64,000 nt of DNA from Pedobacter psychroterrae (GTDB lineage Bacteria; Bacteroidota; Bacteroidia; Sphingobacteriales; Sphingobacteriaceae): positions 310,001 through 374,000 of the forward strand of contig NZ_SJSL01000001.1 of assembly GCF_004331695.1 (NCBI RefSeq), in the 5' to 3' direction. Positions 17,798 through 26,583 of the stretch are shown in pieces. The position numbers were made by a program, and so were the translations under genes. Position 1 is the first letter of the stretch. Every line of letters starts with the position of its first letter. The notes beneath the pieces were generated by a model. That model saw only the letters and a program-made list of their open reading frames with translations. It was not told the origin of the DNA and ran no database searches.

Positions 17798-19018
17798 TTA
17801 AAAACTTCTGGTCAATTCTCTCAGGATATTATCTTTATTAAGATATCTCTCCGCGTATTGCCGGGCGTTTATTCGCTCCTCAGAGAAATCACCAGTGCTA
17901 CAATTCAATATTGCCCGGGATAGCAAAAGATCATCCTCAGGAAAAATGACTTCACCCATTTTATATGTTTTAATTACTTCGTACAAAGTAGTCCCATCTT
18001 TAGCCGTAACCAAAGCCAACCCTCCCACGGAAAGTATGGTGGTAAGCTTGGATGGCATTACCAGATCACTTGCATCACTTTTCTGTAATACTAGATGTAC
18101 ATCCGCAATGTTCATAAAATCATTAAAGACTTCATTGGGTTGCAACGGGAGAAAGCTCAGATTCCTGAGTTCCATTTGTGCAGCCATTTGTTGTAACTTT
18201 TCCTTAAACGGCCCCGTCCCGCAAATTATAAATTTCAGGCGTTCATGGCTGCTCAACTCTTTTGCTATGCGCAGTATGCTATCCAGGCCCTGTTTCTCTC
18301 CTATACTGCCAGAATAGAGTACCAACCGGTCTTCCGGGAGAAAACCCCAACCTGCTTTTAGCGCATGCCTGCTGGAAACCGGATAATAACTATCTGTATC
18401 TACCCAGTTTGGGAACAGGGTAATTGAACGGTTCACTTTAGCGTGTATTTTCTTTTTCATACCGGCTGATATGGTACTGATGATGTTGACCCTATTAAGA
18501 ATAAAACGCTCCAATGAAAACAGCAGACCAAACATCCATGGCTTTAACATCTTTAGTTCCTTTGCCGCTTCTATCTGCAAATCCTGGATGTGGTACACAA
18601 TTTTTCCTCCTTTAAAAAACCGGTAAAACAATGCCAAAAATCCGAGGTGAAAAGGCGGGGCTATTGCCATAATCACGTCGTGCTTCTTATGAAACAACAA
18701 CTTAAAGACCACAAAAAAAGCCGACACGAAAAATGTCATTTCATGAATCAATCTTTTCAATCCGGTAGGAGCCGATGGCACATACAGCGGACACCTATAA
18801 ATGGTCAGATTATCCGCGGGCTTCTCCTTCAAATACCACTTTCCGGAATAGGGAGGCTGAACCTTCCAATTCGGATAATAGGGAGGGGTAGTAACCATAG
18901 TTGTACGGTGGCCGTTTTCTGCAAACCATTTAACCATCTCTCCGCTATATTTCCCAATGCCCGTAAGCTCAGGGAAACAATTAATACCTAAAACCAATAC
19001 ACTTTTCTTTATTTCCAT
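17798..19018 (-). CDS. WcaI-like family-4 glycosyltransferase
   Basis: A 406-residue GT-B enzyme. The N-terminus LVLGINCFPELTGIGKYSGEM and the segment TTPPYYPNWKVQPPYSGKWY are characteristic of WcaI-type colanic-acid glycosyltransferases. A membrane-associating hydrophobic patch (about residues 92-110 and 125-137) is typical of this group. The donor-binding half begins near FLPEDRLVLYSGSIGEKQGL, with a GT4 loop SDLVMPSKLTTILSVGGLAL. It is the last gene of the minus-strand assembly operon and overlaps the WcaF-like gene by 10 bases. Donor and linkage cannot be read from sequence, but WcaI adjacency to fucose genes is suggestive. Confidence 0.87.
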   Translation of the reverse strand: MEIKKSVLVLGINCFPELTGIGKYSGEMVKWFAENGHRTTMVTTPPYYPNWKVQPPYSGKWYLKEKPADNLTIYRCPLYVPSAPTGLKRLIHEMTFFVSAFFVVFKLLFHKKHDVIMAIAPPFHLGFLALFYRFFKGGKIVYHIQDLQIEAAKELKMLKPWMFGLLFSLERFILNRVNIISTISAGMKKKIHAKVNRSITLFPNWVDTDSYYPVSSRHALKAGWGFLPEDRLVLYSGSIGEKQGLDSILRIAKELSSHERLKFIICGTGPFKEKLQQMAAQMELRNLSFLPLQPNEVFNDFMNIADVHLVLQKSDASDLVMPSKLTTILSVGGLALVTAKDGTTLYEVIKTYKMGEVIFPEDDLLLSRAILNCSTGDFSEERINARQYAERYLNKDNILRELTRSF

Positions 19019-19575
19019 CTGGGTTTTATATAAATTATAGGATTCCCGCTATAGACGCCATTGCTTTCCAGGGATTTTGTTACCACAGAATGGGCTGTAA
19101 CAATCGTGTCTGTACCTACCGTCACATTAGGTGCTACAAAACTACCCGCACCTATCCAGCAGCCGTCCATCAATGTAATCGGGCCATTCCTGTAGGGCAT
19201 GGAAGGAACCCGGTAATCATGATTTCCACAGCAAAGAAATGCCCTTTGAGAAACACATACATTATGTCCAATAGTCAACTGTTCAAAATTCAATAGAAAT
19301 GCCTCTTCGCCTATCCATACATCGTTGCCTATGGAAAGCTTCCATGGCATATGTATGTTCACTCTAGGTTTGATCACCACACCGCAGCCTATCTGTGCAC
19401 CAAAAAGCTTAAGCAAAAGCTTTTTCAGTGAATTAGGAAATGGAAAAGAAGTCAGAAAAAAAAGCATCTTCACAAAATACCAGCCGATCTCCTTAAGTTT
19501 TGATGCACCCCTATCTAACCCTATTGAAGCATCAAAATCTCCTAACCTTACTTTCGATGTTGTGTGATTTTCCAT
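19009..19575 (-). CDS. WcaF-like hexapeptide-repeat acetyltransferase
   Basis: A 188-residue left-handed beta-helix acyltransferase. Hexapeptide-type repeats run from about residue 60 (IGCGVVIKPRVNIHMPWKLS, IGNDVWIGEEAF) to 170, with the catalytic-histidine region FLCCGNHDY near 115 and WIGAGSFVAPNVTVG. The pattern and the MPWKL element resemble WcaF/WcaB of the colanic-acid cluster, which acetylates a sugar from acetyl-CoA in the cytoplasm. Overlaps the WcaI-like gene by 10 bases, so the two are probably translated together. Confidence 0.85.
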   Translation of the reverse strand: MENHTTSKVRLGDFDASIGLDRGASKLKEIGWYFVKMLFFLTSFPFPNSLKKLLLKLFGAQIGCGVVIKPRVNIHMPWKLSIGNDVWIGEEAFLLNFEQLTIGHNVCVSQRAFLCCGNHDYRVPSMPYRNGPITLMDGCWIGAGSFVAPNVTVGTDTIVTAHSVVTKSLESNGVYSGNPIIYIKPRWK

Positions 19576-19578
19576 ATG

Positions 19579-20727
19579 CTATCCTTTAAACTGATCTTCA
19601 ATAATGTCGGAATATCTCCCTAAATAGTTGACCGACAATATCTCTGGCGAAAAATGACCCATAATCTTATCGTGGGCTTCTGCATTTATCAGCGCTGTTT
19701 TTTTCTGATTATCATGGCATTCATTGATAGCACGGGCTATCTCAGCGGGATCCAGACTCGTTACCCAGCCCAACTCATTATCCGCCACATAACTTGCCAA
19801 CCCCACGTGTTCAGATATCAGAACTGGAGTTCCGGCATATAAGGCCTCAATCACAACATTGGCAAAATTCTCATTGTAGGACGCCAATACAAATAAGTCG
19901 GCTTGCATCAACTCGGCAAATTTCTGTTCCTGCCCCATCCAGCCTACCCATTCGACCTTGTCGGCAATACCTAGTTTTTCCGTCAGGGCTTTTAATTCTG
20001 CGATATAGCTTCCTTCTCCTTTACCTGCAATGCGGAACTGCACAGGAAAGTTGAGCAATGTTATGGCTTCAAATACAAACTCAAGCCCTTTTTTGCGATC
20101 AATTCGCGATAAAAAACTTAAAGTAAATACCTCTTTATGCGGCTTGTTAATCTCAATAGCCGGCAAATCGATCACATTCGGTAATACAAATCCAGCCCAA
20201 CCCGGAATCAGCGCTTTACACTCATCGTATTCCTGTTGTGAAGTAGCATTAAAAATTGTTGTTTTTAGTAGCGAACGGCCGAAAATCCGGTGCAATCCTT
20301 TTTTAATCCCGCTATTGGTCGAATTAAAAATATACTCACTCAGCATACCCCGTGGGGAAAGCACGACTTTTACCTTTCTGGCCCTGCAGATCAGTGCAGC
20401 TCCCAAAACCAAAAAATTCCACCAGGTATGGATATGTACGATATCATAGTCCCTGCAGCAGGTGTACAAATAGCGCCATAGTTTGAACGAAACGAACGTA
20501 TTGTCATTGGTAATGCTGTCAAAATACCTCACCCTCACGCCATCCACCATAACAAAATTCCCGGTGTCTACTTTCAGATCGGATGCCTTACCATTGGCAT
20601 TCGTTGTAATTACGGTGACCTGAGCACCTGCGCGCTGCTGGCTCTCGCACAGTTTGCTTACAGAAGCTATCGGACCCCCATAAATAAAAGCCGGCTTGTA
20701 AAAGGGCACTATATGCAATACCTTCAT
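19579..20727 (-). CDS. Family-4 glycosyltransferase
   Basis: A 382-residue GT-B enzyme. N-terminal acceptor domain opens MKVLHIVPFYKPAFIYGGP, and VVLSPRGMLSEY occurs near 127. The C-terminal donor domain contains LSFLSRIDRKKGLEFVFEA and the EX7E-type block ENFANVVIEALYAGTPVLIS. Retaining transfer from a nucleotide sugar in the cytoplasm is expected for GT4. It overlaps the upstream glycosyltransferase by four bases (ATGA) and sits three bases before the WcaF-like gene. Substrate unknown. Confidence 0.88.
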   Translation of the reverse strand: MKVLHIVPFYKPAFIYGGPIASVSKLCESQQRAGAQVTVITTNANGKASDLKVDTGNFVMVDGVRVRYFDSITNDNTFVSFKLWRYLYTCCRDYDIVHIHTWWNFLVLGAALICRARKVKVVLSPRGMLSEYIFNSTNSGIKKGLHRIFGRSLLKTTIFNATSQQEYDECKALIPGWAGFVLPNVIDLPAIEINKPHKEVFTLSFLSRIDRKKGLEFVFEAITLLNFPVQFRIAGKGEGSYIAELKALTEKLGIADKVEWVGWMGQEQKFAELMQADLFVLASYNENFANVVIEALYAGTPVLISEHVGLASYVADNELGWVTSLDPAEIARAINECHDNQKKTALINAEAHDKIMGHFSPEILSVNYLGRYSDIIEDQFKG

Positions 20728-21893
20728 ATGTTCTTTTCTAAAACCTTTAAATAAATACTTTCTATTAAATCAAGGGTTTTCTTACTATCAAACCTTTTAA
20801 CATTTTCCAGTCCCATGTCAATCCTGTTTTCCCGCGCTTGTTCTTCAGCCTTCAAAACCTGATCCAGTACCAAGGCCGAATCCTTTGCCCATTGCCCTTT
20901 TAACGCTGCATTTGCAGGCCTTCTTTCGATCAGAAATGCGGCATCTCCTGCTACTTCAGTCATAGGGGCCTCATTTGTGGTAATCACCGGAACTCCGGAC
21001 GCCATGGCCTCTGCTATTGGCCAGCCAAATCCTTCAGCCAGGGAAGGAAAAAGAAAAACCGAAGCTCCGGCATAGGCGGTCTTCAGCAGATCATCGTCTA
21101 TGCCCGACAGAAAATGGATTTCATCCATATATCCTGTTTTTTTTAAGGCAGCCATCAGCCTTTCATCTGGCTTTGCGCCAATTAATATCAATGGAATATC
21201 CGGCCCACGCAAACTTCGCCAGGCACTATAAATCTCCAATACTCCCTGTCGGTTCTTATACCACTGATTGCCGCCAACGTGAAGTATGTAGCCCTTACTA
21301 CAATCAATGCCGGTTTGACGGGAAAACCTTTCCCGCATCTTTGCCATACCCCCTTTCGAAAATTCACCGGTCAAGCCATTGTATACGACTTCAGATACCG
21401 TAGGAACTGAGCCATAAAAGTCATGCAGGTCTGCCTGTGTTTTTCTGGAGACAGCAATGAAATTCTTGCCAGACAAATACCCTCTTCTGATATACTTTTG
21501 ATATTGGACTCCAGTCCGGCCGACCGGATTTTCTGGCATCTGTCCCTTTGCAGATTGCTGCGCAAGAAAGTCATGACAGTGAATTACATGTGGTCTATCC
21601 GCTACTAGTGGGATCCAGGGACCAAGAGCCTGGTCAGCAAATACAAACAAGGTCTCCTTCGGATAGCTGCTTAACTTCGCTTTCACTGTACCGGGGAAAA
21701 TTATATATTGATCGATGTAACCAAACCATTTTTTGAATTGGGCCGGAACCGGTATATTAAAGAAAAGAGGTTTCGGAGAAAGCACGTCGACCGTATGCCC
21801 TCTTTCTTCCATTCCATCCGAAAGCATTGCAGCAAAACGGGGCATGCTTTGGGAGGTTAAAAAAGAAGGATGTGTGAATAAAACAATCTTCAT
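20724..21893 (-). CDS. Family-4 glycosyltransferase
   Basis: GT-B enzyme of 389 residues if started at the ATG at 21893, which gives the natural N-terminus MKIVLFTHPSFLTSQSMPRF and sits one base after the stop of the polymerase gene. A frame open to 21929 exists but would overlap that gene. The donor domain shows YILHVGGNQWYKNRQGVLEI and SLAEGFGWPIAEAMASGVPV, the GT4 EX7E region. The WYKN segment after a GGN is common in GT4 enzymes using GDP-mannose or UDP-sugars, but donor identity is not established. Confidence 0.88.
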   Translation of the reverse strand: MKIVLFTHPSFLTSQSMPRFAAMLSDGMEERGHTVDVLSPKPLFFNIPVPAQFKKWFGYIDQYIIFPGTVKAKLSSYPKETLFVFADQALGPWIPLVADRPHVIHCHDFLAQQSAKGQMPENPVGRTGVQYQKYIRRGYLSGKNFIAVSRKTQADLHDFYGSVPTVSEVVYNGLTGEFSKGGMAKMRERFSRQTGIDCSKGYILHVGGNQWYKNRQGVLEIYSAWRSLRGPDIPLILIGAKPDERLMAALKKTGYMDEIHFLSGIDDDLLKTAYAGASVFLFPSLAEGFGWPIAEAMASGVPVITTNEAPMTEVAGDAAFLIERRPANAALKGQWAKDSALVLDQVLKAEEQARENRIDMGLENVKRFDSKKTLDLIESIYLKVLEKNI

Positions 21894-21894
21894 A

Positions 21895-23187
21895 TCATTC
21901 TTCCTCCTCCAACTTATTAAATGAACCAATCAGGAATACTCCGATAATTACTGAGAAACCTAGTGAAGTTGGTTGCGACCAATTTCCCTGAGGAATATTG
22001 AGCAGGAAAAAGCTCAACAATATCCAAGGTAATATGTCGCCGCTGCTTAGTTTCTTGTAACATTTCAGGAACATCTGAAAACTGAATATAAGACGAATGA
22101 AAATTAATATTACCCCCATTACTATCCCCATCTCATAAATACCCTTACTCCATTCACCTTCAGATACTCCTTTTACAATGTTACCCGACAATAGCATCGT
22201 TCCCACGTTGGAAAGTATCCCCAATCCAAACCCAAATACAGGCATCTCCTCATTAAATGAAAATGCGCCCAATAATCCTCCAAGATATCTTTCACCAAGC
22301 GTGCCTTCAAGCCCTCCTTCTGACGCACTTGCATTCTCAAATCTAGTCATGAAGACATGCATTGCCGTCTGGAAAGTCTCAATTTGGTTTAGTAGTATAA
22401 ACACCAGGAAACAAGCAAACACAGCAATCAGTATCTTTCCTAGAAACTTAGGGTTTCGGACAATTGTGAACAGCACAAACAGCCCTGTGACAGCCACGTA
22501 GAAAAATAATCCGCGGCTAATCGAGAAAGGAATGGCAGCTAATAAGGCTATAGTGGAAGCAACCAATAGTTTTCGATCTACAGTACCTTGTTTTAGCCAA
22601 AAATAAAAGATAAAACACGAAGTTAATCCGTAAAAAAGCGTTATCCCATTTGCGAAAGAAAAAGTTCCGGATGGCCTCAAATAGCCAAGTGCTCCGCTAA
22701 ATCCTGCTCCGCTTGTGTCGCCACCTACTCCTCTGTTGATCCAGGCAGATTGCGGGCTAAAAAATTGAAGCCCCATAACTATTGTCATGCCGATACATAC
22801 GTACAATAAGAACTTGCCCATTTTCTCTACATCGGCTCTGTTTAGCAATACACCGAAAGCAAATATTAAGGGAAAATGAATGAGGTATGGTCTTGCTCCG
22901 AACAGCGCGACTGGTAAATTTCCATGTCCCGCTAACATCGTAGTTAATATACCAATCGACCCTAGTAATAACATAGAATTCATAATAGGGTTAGCAGGCA
23001 GCATATTTCTATTCCATAGTTTAAAAAGCACCCATAACGCTATGGGATCGCGTACCAACAGTAGCGGAGTAGCAAGGCCCGGTAAAAACCATTTTCTCAA
23101 AGCACCTTCAAAAATAAGCAGGACGAGGTACGCCCATACCATATTTTTAAGTGTCTTATCTTCAATTGCTATATTCGTACTATTCAT
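21895..23187 (-). CDS. O-antigen polymerase/ligase-like membrane protein (Wzy candidate)
   Basis: A 430-residue polytopic protein with roughly ten to eleven hydrophobic helices. It has a periplasmic loop around residues 280-340 (MTRFENASASEGG, GTLGERYLGG) and a short late segment GFGLGILSNVGTM, consistent with the Wzy/WaaL superfamily. Its context, between glycosyltransferases and in the same operon as wza and wzc, makes it the repeat-unit polymerase candidate for this unit. Overlaps the upstream acyltransferase gene by four bases. Family membership is inferred from topology and context; no single diagnostic motif is unambiguous. Confidence 0.72.
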   Translation of the reverse strand: MNSTNIAIEDKTLKNMVWAYLVLLIFEGALRKWFLPGLATPLLLVRDPIALWVLFKLWNRNMLPANPIMNSMLLLGSIGILTTMLAGHGNLPVALFGARPYLIHFPLIFAFGVLLNRADVEKMGKFLLYVCIGMTIVMGLQFFSPQSAWINRGVGGDTSGAGFSGALGYLRPSGTFSFANGITLFYGLTSCFIFYFWLKQGTVDRKLLVASTIALLAAIPFSISRGLFFYVAVTGLFVLFTIVRNPKFLGKILIAVFACFLVFILLNQIETFQTAMHVFMTRFENASASEGGLEGTLGERYLGGLLGAFSFNEEMPVFGFGLGILSNVGTMLLSGNIVKGVSEGEWSKGIYEMGIVMGVILIFIRLIFSFQMFLKCYKKLSSGDILPWILLSFFLLNIPQGNWSQPTSLGFSVIIGVFLIGSFNKLEEEE

Positions 23188-24269
23188 GGTTTAAGTTCTT
23201 TCGGCCGCATTCTTGTAAAGGGCAGTTCAAAAAATTTAAATATCAGCCCTGAGAATAAAATGGTTATAGTAAGTCCCAAGATCTTTGAAAACAAATTACC
23301 TATTATATGATCTCGGATATTGTCCAACAGTAGGTAAATAGTAAACATAATTGGAATATGGCTTAAATAGATAGAATATGACCATAGACTAAGCTTTTCA
23401 ACCATCACGATAAACCAACTATAAACTCTGCTTTCAGGTCGTTCCATCAACGAACTAAAGGGCAGCAAAACTGCAGCAGCCAGAGGCACCACGATCAACA
23501 TTAACTGGCTGTTACTAAGAAAGTGAACTGTGTACCCCATTCCGTAAAAGACCAGTCCGGACAGTAAAAGCATCGAAAGTCCCAGCGTAAAGAGCAATAC
23601 TTTGAGACGGTAACTAAGCGTGAAAACAGCAGATAAGTAAGCAGCCGCAACCCCATAGCAAATCGCATCAAGCCTTGCGAGGCTAATCGTCCTGATCGAA
23701 CTCGTGCCCGTATACTGCAGGTAAAACCTGACCGCAATGGAAAACAAAATCAAAAAAGCGAATGTCAGGTTGAAGGACTGTTTATCTTTAAAGCCAGCTT
23801 TTGTGCAGAGCCACAGCAATACCGGAAAAACTAAATAAAACCATTCCTCAATACAAAGGCTCCAGGATACACTGTAAAATCCGTGATTCCGGCTCAAAAG
23901 ATTCTGTCCAAACCATAGAAAGTCGGTAAACTCTTTCAAAGAAGGGAAAGGAGGCCGTATATAGTAATGATATAGCAGCATAATTAGCAAAAACAAATAA
24001 TAATTTGGCAAGGTCCTCCACCATCTCCTCGACCAGAAATTAACTACGTTCTTTAGGCTCCAGTTTTCTGAAGCATTAAAATTACGCCACAGGATCTGAC
24101 CGATTAGGTATCCACTCAAGGCAAAAAATAATTCTACTCCCCAAAATCCCAGTGCCTCACTCTGTTTGGAAAAGTGCGACACCAGGACCAGGCAAATTGC
24201 AATTGCCCTGATCAGGTCCAAACCAAATTTTCTTTCTGAATTACTTTTTACAGCCGTACTGTTGCTCAT
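23184..24269 (-). CDS. Acyltransferase-3 family (OafA-like) membrane acyltransferase
   Basis: A 361-residue integral membrane O-acyltransferase. The N-terminal family motif reads GLDLIRAIAICLVLVSHFS with the conserved histidine near residue 32, then FWGVELFFALSGYLIG and SVSWSLCIEEWFYLVFP. About ten membrane helices follow. Expected to O-acetylate a sugar in the lipid-linked repeat unit. This is the second acyltransferase-3 in the window besides the one at 16685; the two are clearly different in sequence. Confidence 0.87.
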   Translation of the reverse strand: MSNSTAVKSNSERKFGLDLIRAIAICLVLVSHFSKQSEALGFWGVELFFALSGYLIGQILWRNFNASENWSLKNVVNFWSRRWWRTLPNYYLFLLIMLLYHYYIRPPFPSLKEFTDFLWFGQNLLSRNHGFYSVSWSLCIEEWFYLVFPVLLWLCTKAGFKDKQSFNLTFAFLILFSIAVRFYLQYTGTSSIRTISLARLDAICYGVAAAYLSAVFTLSYRLKVLLFTLGLSMLLLSGLVFYGMGYTVHFLSNSQLMLIVVPLAAAVLLPFSSLMERPESRVYSWFIVMVEKLSLWSYSIYLSHIPIMFTIYLLLDNIRDHIIGNLFSKILGLTITILFSGLIFKFFELPFTRMRPKELKP

Positions 24270-24285
24270 ATTTATTGCTTCATCA

Positions 24286-25536
24286 TTATATTTTTTCCAG
24301 ATAGTTATTTATTGACTCCACTACGCGGGTACTATAATTTTCCCAGGTATAAGTTGCGGCATGCTTTTGAGCTTTTCTACCCATTTCAGGAATGGCTTCC
24401 CGGTTATCGACAAACCATTGTATTTTGTCAGCTATACTTTCAGGAGACTGAATAGGAACTAAAAAACCCGTCTTTCCTTCTATTATGAGGTCAGATCCAC
24501 CGGTATTTTTAGTGATGATCAGAGGCACCTGCTGACTCATTGCTTCCTGCATTACCAGTGCACGCCCTTCCACAATAGATGGCAGGCAAAATACATCGCA
24601 ACTCCTCATCAATTCCAGCACCCCATCATGTGATCGTCCGGGTTCGTAGATCAGACCCGGCAACTCTTCCTTGTAAAACTCCAGGGGAGCGAGTAATGAG
24701 CCCATCACCACTAATTCTACCATATTAGTATCCAACAATCTTATCGCCTCAATAAGATCACCCAAACCTTTACGCTGTCCCATAGAACCCACAAACAACA
24801 CCCTCAGTTTACCTTGAGGGCTGCTGGTCTGATTCTTATTTTCTCCCTGCAACAATGGCGATCCAAAAGGAGAGATCACCACTTCTTTATCCTTTGCCCA
24901 TGCGGGAATTGAATCAGACACAAAGCTACCTGGTGCTATAATAATATCTGCCAGCTCCATCTCTTTTACTTTCCTATCCAGTTTTTCAGCCGAATCCTTT
25001 ACTCCACCACCCAGTGTCACCGCCCATTTGGGCAATCTCTCTGCTTCCTCCATCATCAACTTTCTCCCGGTTTCCCAATAGGCAATCGGCAAATCATAAA
25101 TACAAGCCAGCCCTAATTTTTTCGCTGCAGAAAAGGTCTTCATTGCCCCATCTTCATAAGCATATACCGCATTTATATTTTGTTTTTTCACCAAATCAGC
25201 CAGCCTTCCTGCCACACGCCTGTCCAGATCACGGTATACCTGATCTACACATGCCCAGCCTTCCTCATGCCTGGTTATACTTTTCAAACCAATTCTCGGA
25301 AACACCATCCTACCTATTTCTCGGAGCGGGTGGCTGGTGATCATTCCCGGATTCAATGGAAATGTCCTCCTCAGGAGTTCCGTCCGCAATGTTGCAGGCA
25401 ACAGTTGAAGCCAGACCGATTGCTCGTCCACCGCAATGGTAGTATCAAATTCCGCCAGTTGTTGTCTTTTATCGAATGCGGAAATGATCGCCCTTACATT
25501 TCTATTACCTTGTGGATGGGATACGATTACTTTCAT
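24286..25536 (-). CDS. Family-4 glycosyltransferase
   Basis: A 416-residue GT-B protein. It begins MKVIVSHPQGNRNVRAI and has an acceptor half of unusual composition, with a long central region (about 95-185) linking to the donor domain. The donor domain carries LRVLFVGSMGQRKGLGDLIE and FCLPSIVEGRALVMQEAMSQ, clear GT4 motifs, then TKNTGGSDLIIEGKTGFLVP. It overlaps the next gene downstream (25533) by four bases. Donor and acceptor unknown. Confidence 0.86.
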   Translation of the reverse strand: MKVIVSHPQGNRNVRAIISAFDKRQQLAEFDTTIAVDEQSVWLQLLPATLRTELLRRTFPLNPGMITSHPLREIGRMVFPRIGLKSITRHEEGWACVDQVYRDLDRRVAGRLADLVKKQNINAVYAYEDGAMKTFSAAKKLGLACIYDLPIAYWETGRKLMMEEAERLPKWAVTLGGGVKDSAEKLDRKVKEMELADIIIAPGSFVSDSIPAWAKDKEVVISPFGSPLLQGENKNQTSSPQGKLRVLFVGSMGQRKGLGDLIEAIRLLDTNMVELVVMGSLLAPLEFYKEELPGLIYEPGRSHDGVLELMRSCDVFCLPSIVEGRALVMQEAMSQQVPLIITKNTGGSDLIIEGKTGFLVPIQSPESIADKIQWFVDNREAIPEMGRKAQKHAATYTWENYSTRVVESINNYLEKI

Positions 25537-26573
25537 GATTCAATAAGTGCTTGATTAATAACTTTAAGATATTTTGAAGCCACTACACCAGGATCATGGT
25601 TCTTCAGGTGTTCACTTGCATTAGACCTGAGGCTGGCTTCCAGCCTAGGATCCTGCAACAAATTCTTCAGGGTGTTTACAAGAGCGTCCAGGTTACCTCT
25701 CTCAAATACCATCCCGGCATTACCAATGGCATCAGGCAAACCTCCGCCATTTGCAACTATCGGCAAACAACCGCAGCCCAATCCCTCCAGTGCCACATTA
25801 CCAAATGGCTCCTTCCATACCGAGGGAACTATCAGGTATTTATGACTGTTCAAGGCCTCGACAAGCGCATCTCCCCGCAGCGCCCCGGTAAAGTGTACTG
25901 AAGTATTAATCCCAAATTTATCTACTAGCGCTTCTAGCTTCTTTCGTTCCGGTCCGTCGCCTACGATTGTAAAATTGAATTGTCTTTTAGTAGATACTCC
26001 CGCACCCTGAAATTTGACAATCTCATTAAAAGCCTTCAATGCCAGGTCGGCCCCTTTATCAGACACTAACCTGCCAAGGAACATAAAATCGCCCGGGCGA
26101 TCGTCATCTGAAAGGCTCTTGAAAACTTCATTTCTATAAGGATTTCCTATTACCGAAGCGGCAGGCCAGCATTCATCCCTGATCGCCTTACTTACAGCAA
26201 TCACCTGTTTTGCCCGTGCTAGCCACAAGGTTTTAAGTCTGTCCTGCCAGCCCATGCTCCCGTCATTTCTCCTTACCCATGTCCTCAATGCAACGACAGA
26301 AGGTTTACCAAGAAAAAATGCCGGCCAGGCAAGCCTTAAACTAGGGTTATTTTCAAATACTACCTCAGCCCATTTATGTTCAGCTATCAATTTCATTTTC
26401 CCTGGTTTTCTGATCACCTCATAAGGAAATACCTTTTTATAAGGATCTTCAGACCAGGTTACCAGGCGGACATCATGGCCATACTTATGAAATTCGCCGG
26501 CCAGTATTTCAGAATTCACTTCGATGCCGCCAATCTGAGGATAAAAATAATGTGTGATAAATAGTATTCTCAT
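25533..26573 (-). CDS. Family-4 glycosyltransferase
   Basis: A compact 346-residue GT4 enzyme. The N-terminus MRILFITHYFYPQIGGIEVN is classic for the family. Donor-domain motifs are FMFLGRLVSDKGADLALKAF, FTIVGDGPERKKLE and the EX7E block KEPFGNVALEGLGCGCLPIV. Ten bases separate it from the gene upstream and it overlaps the gene downstream by four, so it is embedded in the operon. The sugar added is unknown. Confidence 0.9.
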   Translation of the reverse strand: MRILFITHYFYPQIGGIEVNSEILAGEFHKYGHDVRLVTWSEDPYKKVFPYEVIRKPGKMKLIAEHKWAEVVFENNPSLRLAWPAFFLGKPSVVALRTWVRRNDGSMGWQDRLKTLWLARAKQVIAVSKAIRDECWPAASVIGNPYRNEVFKSLSDDDRPGDFMFLGRLVSDKGADLALKAFNEIVKFQGAGVSTKRQFNFTIVGDGPERKKLEALVDKFGINTSVHFTGALRGDALVEALNSHKYLIVPSVWKEPFGNVALEGLGCGCLPIVANGGGLPDAIGNAGMVFERGNLDALVNTLKNLLQDPRLEASLRSNASEHLKNHDPGVVASKYLKVINQALIES

Positions 26574-26583
26574 GTCCTATATT

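Noticed and set aside
18590..18991. 133-residue plus-strand frame
   Set aside because: Antisense to the WcaI-like glycosyltransferase with no motif; a shadow frame.
20030..20449. 139-residue plus-strand frame
   Set aside because: Antisense to a well-supported GT4 gene; no recognisable domain.
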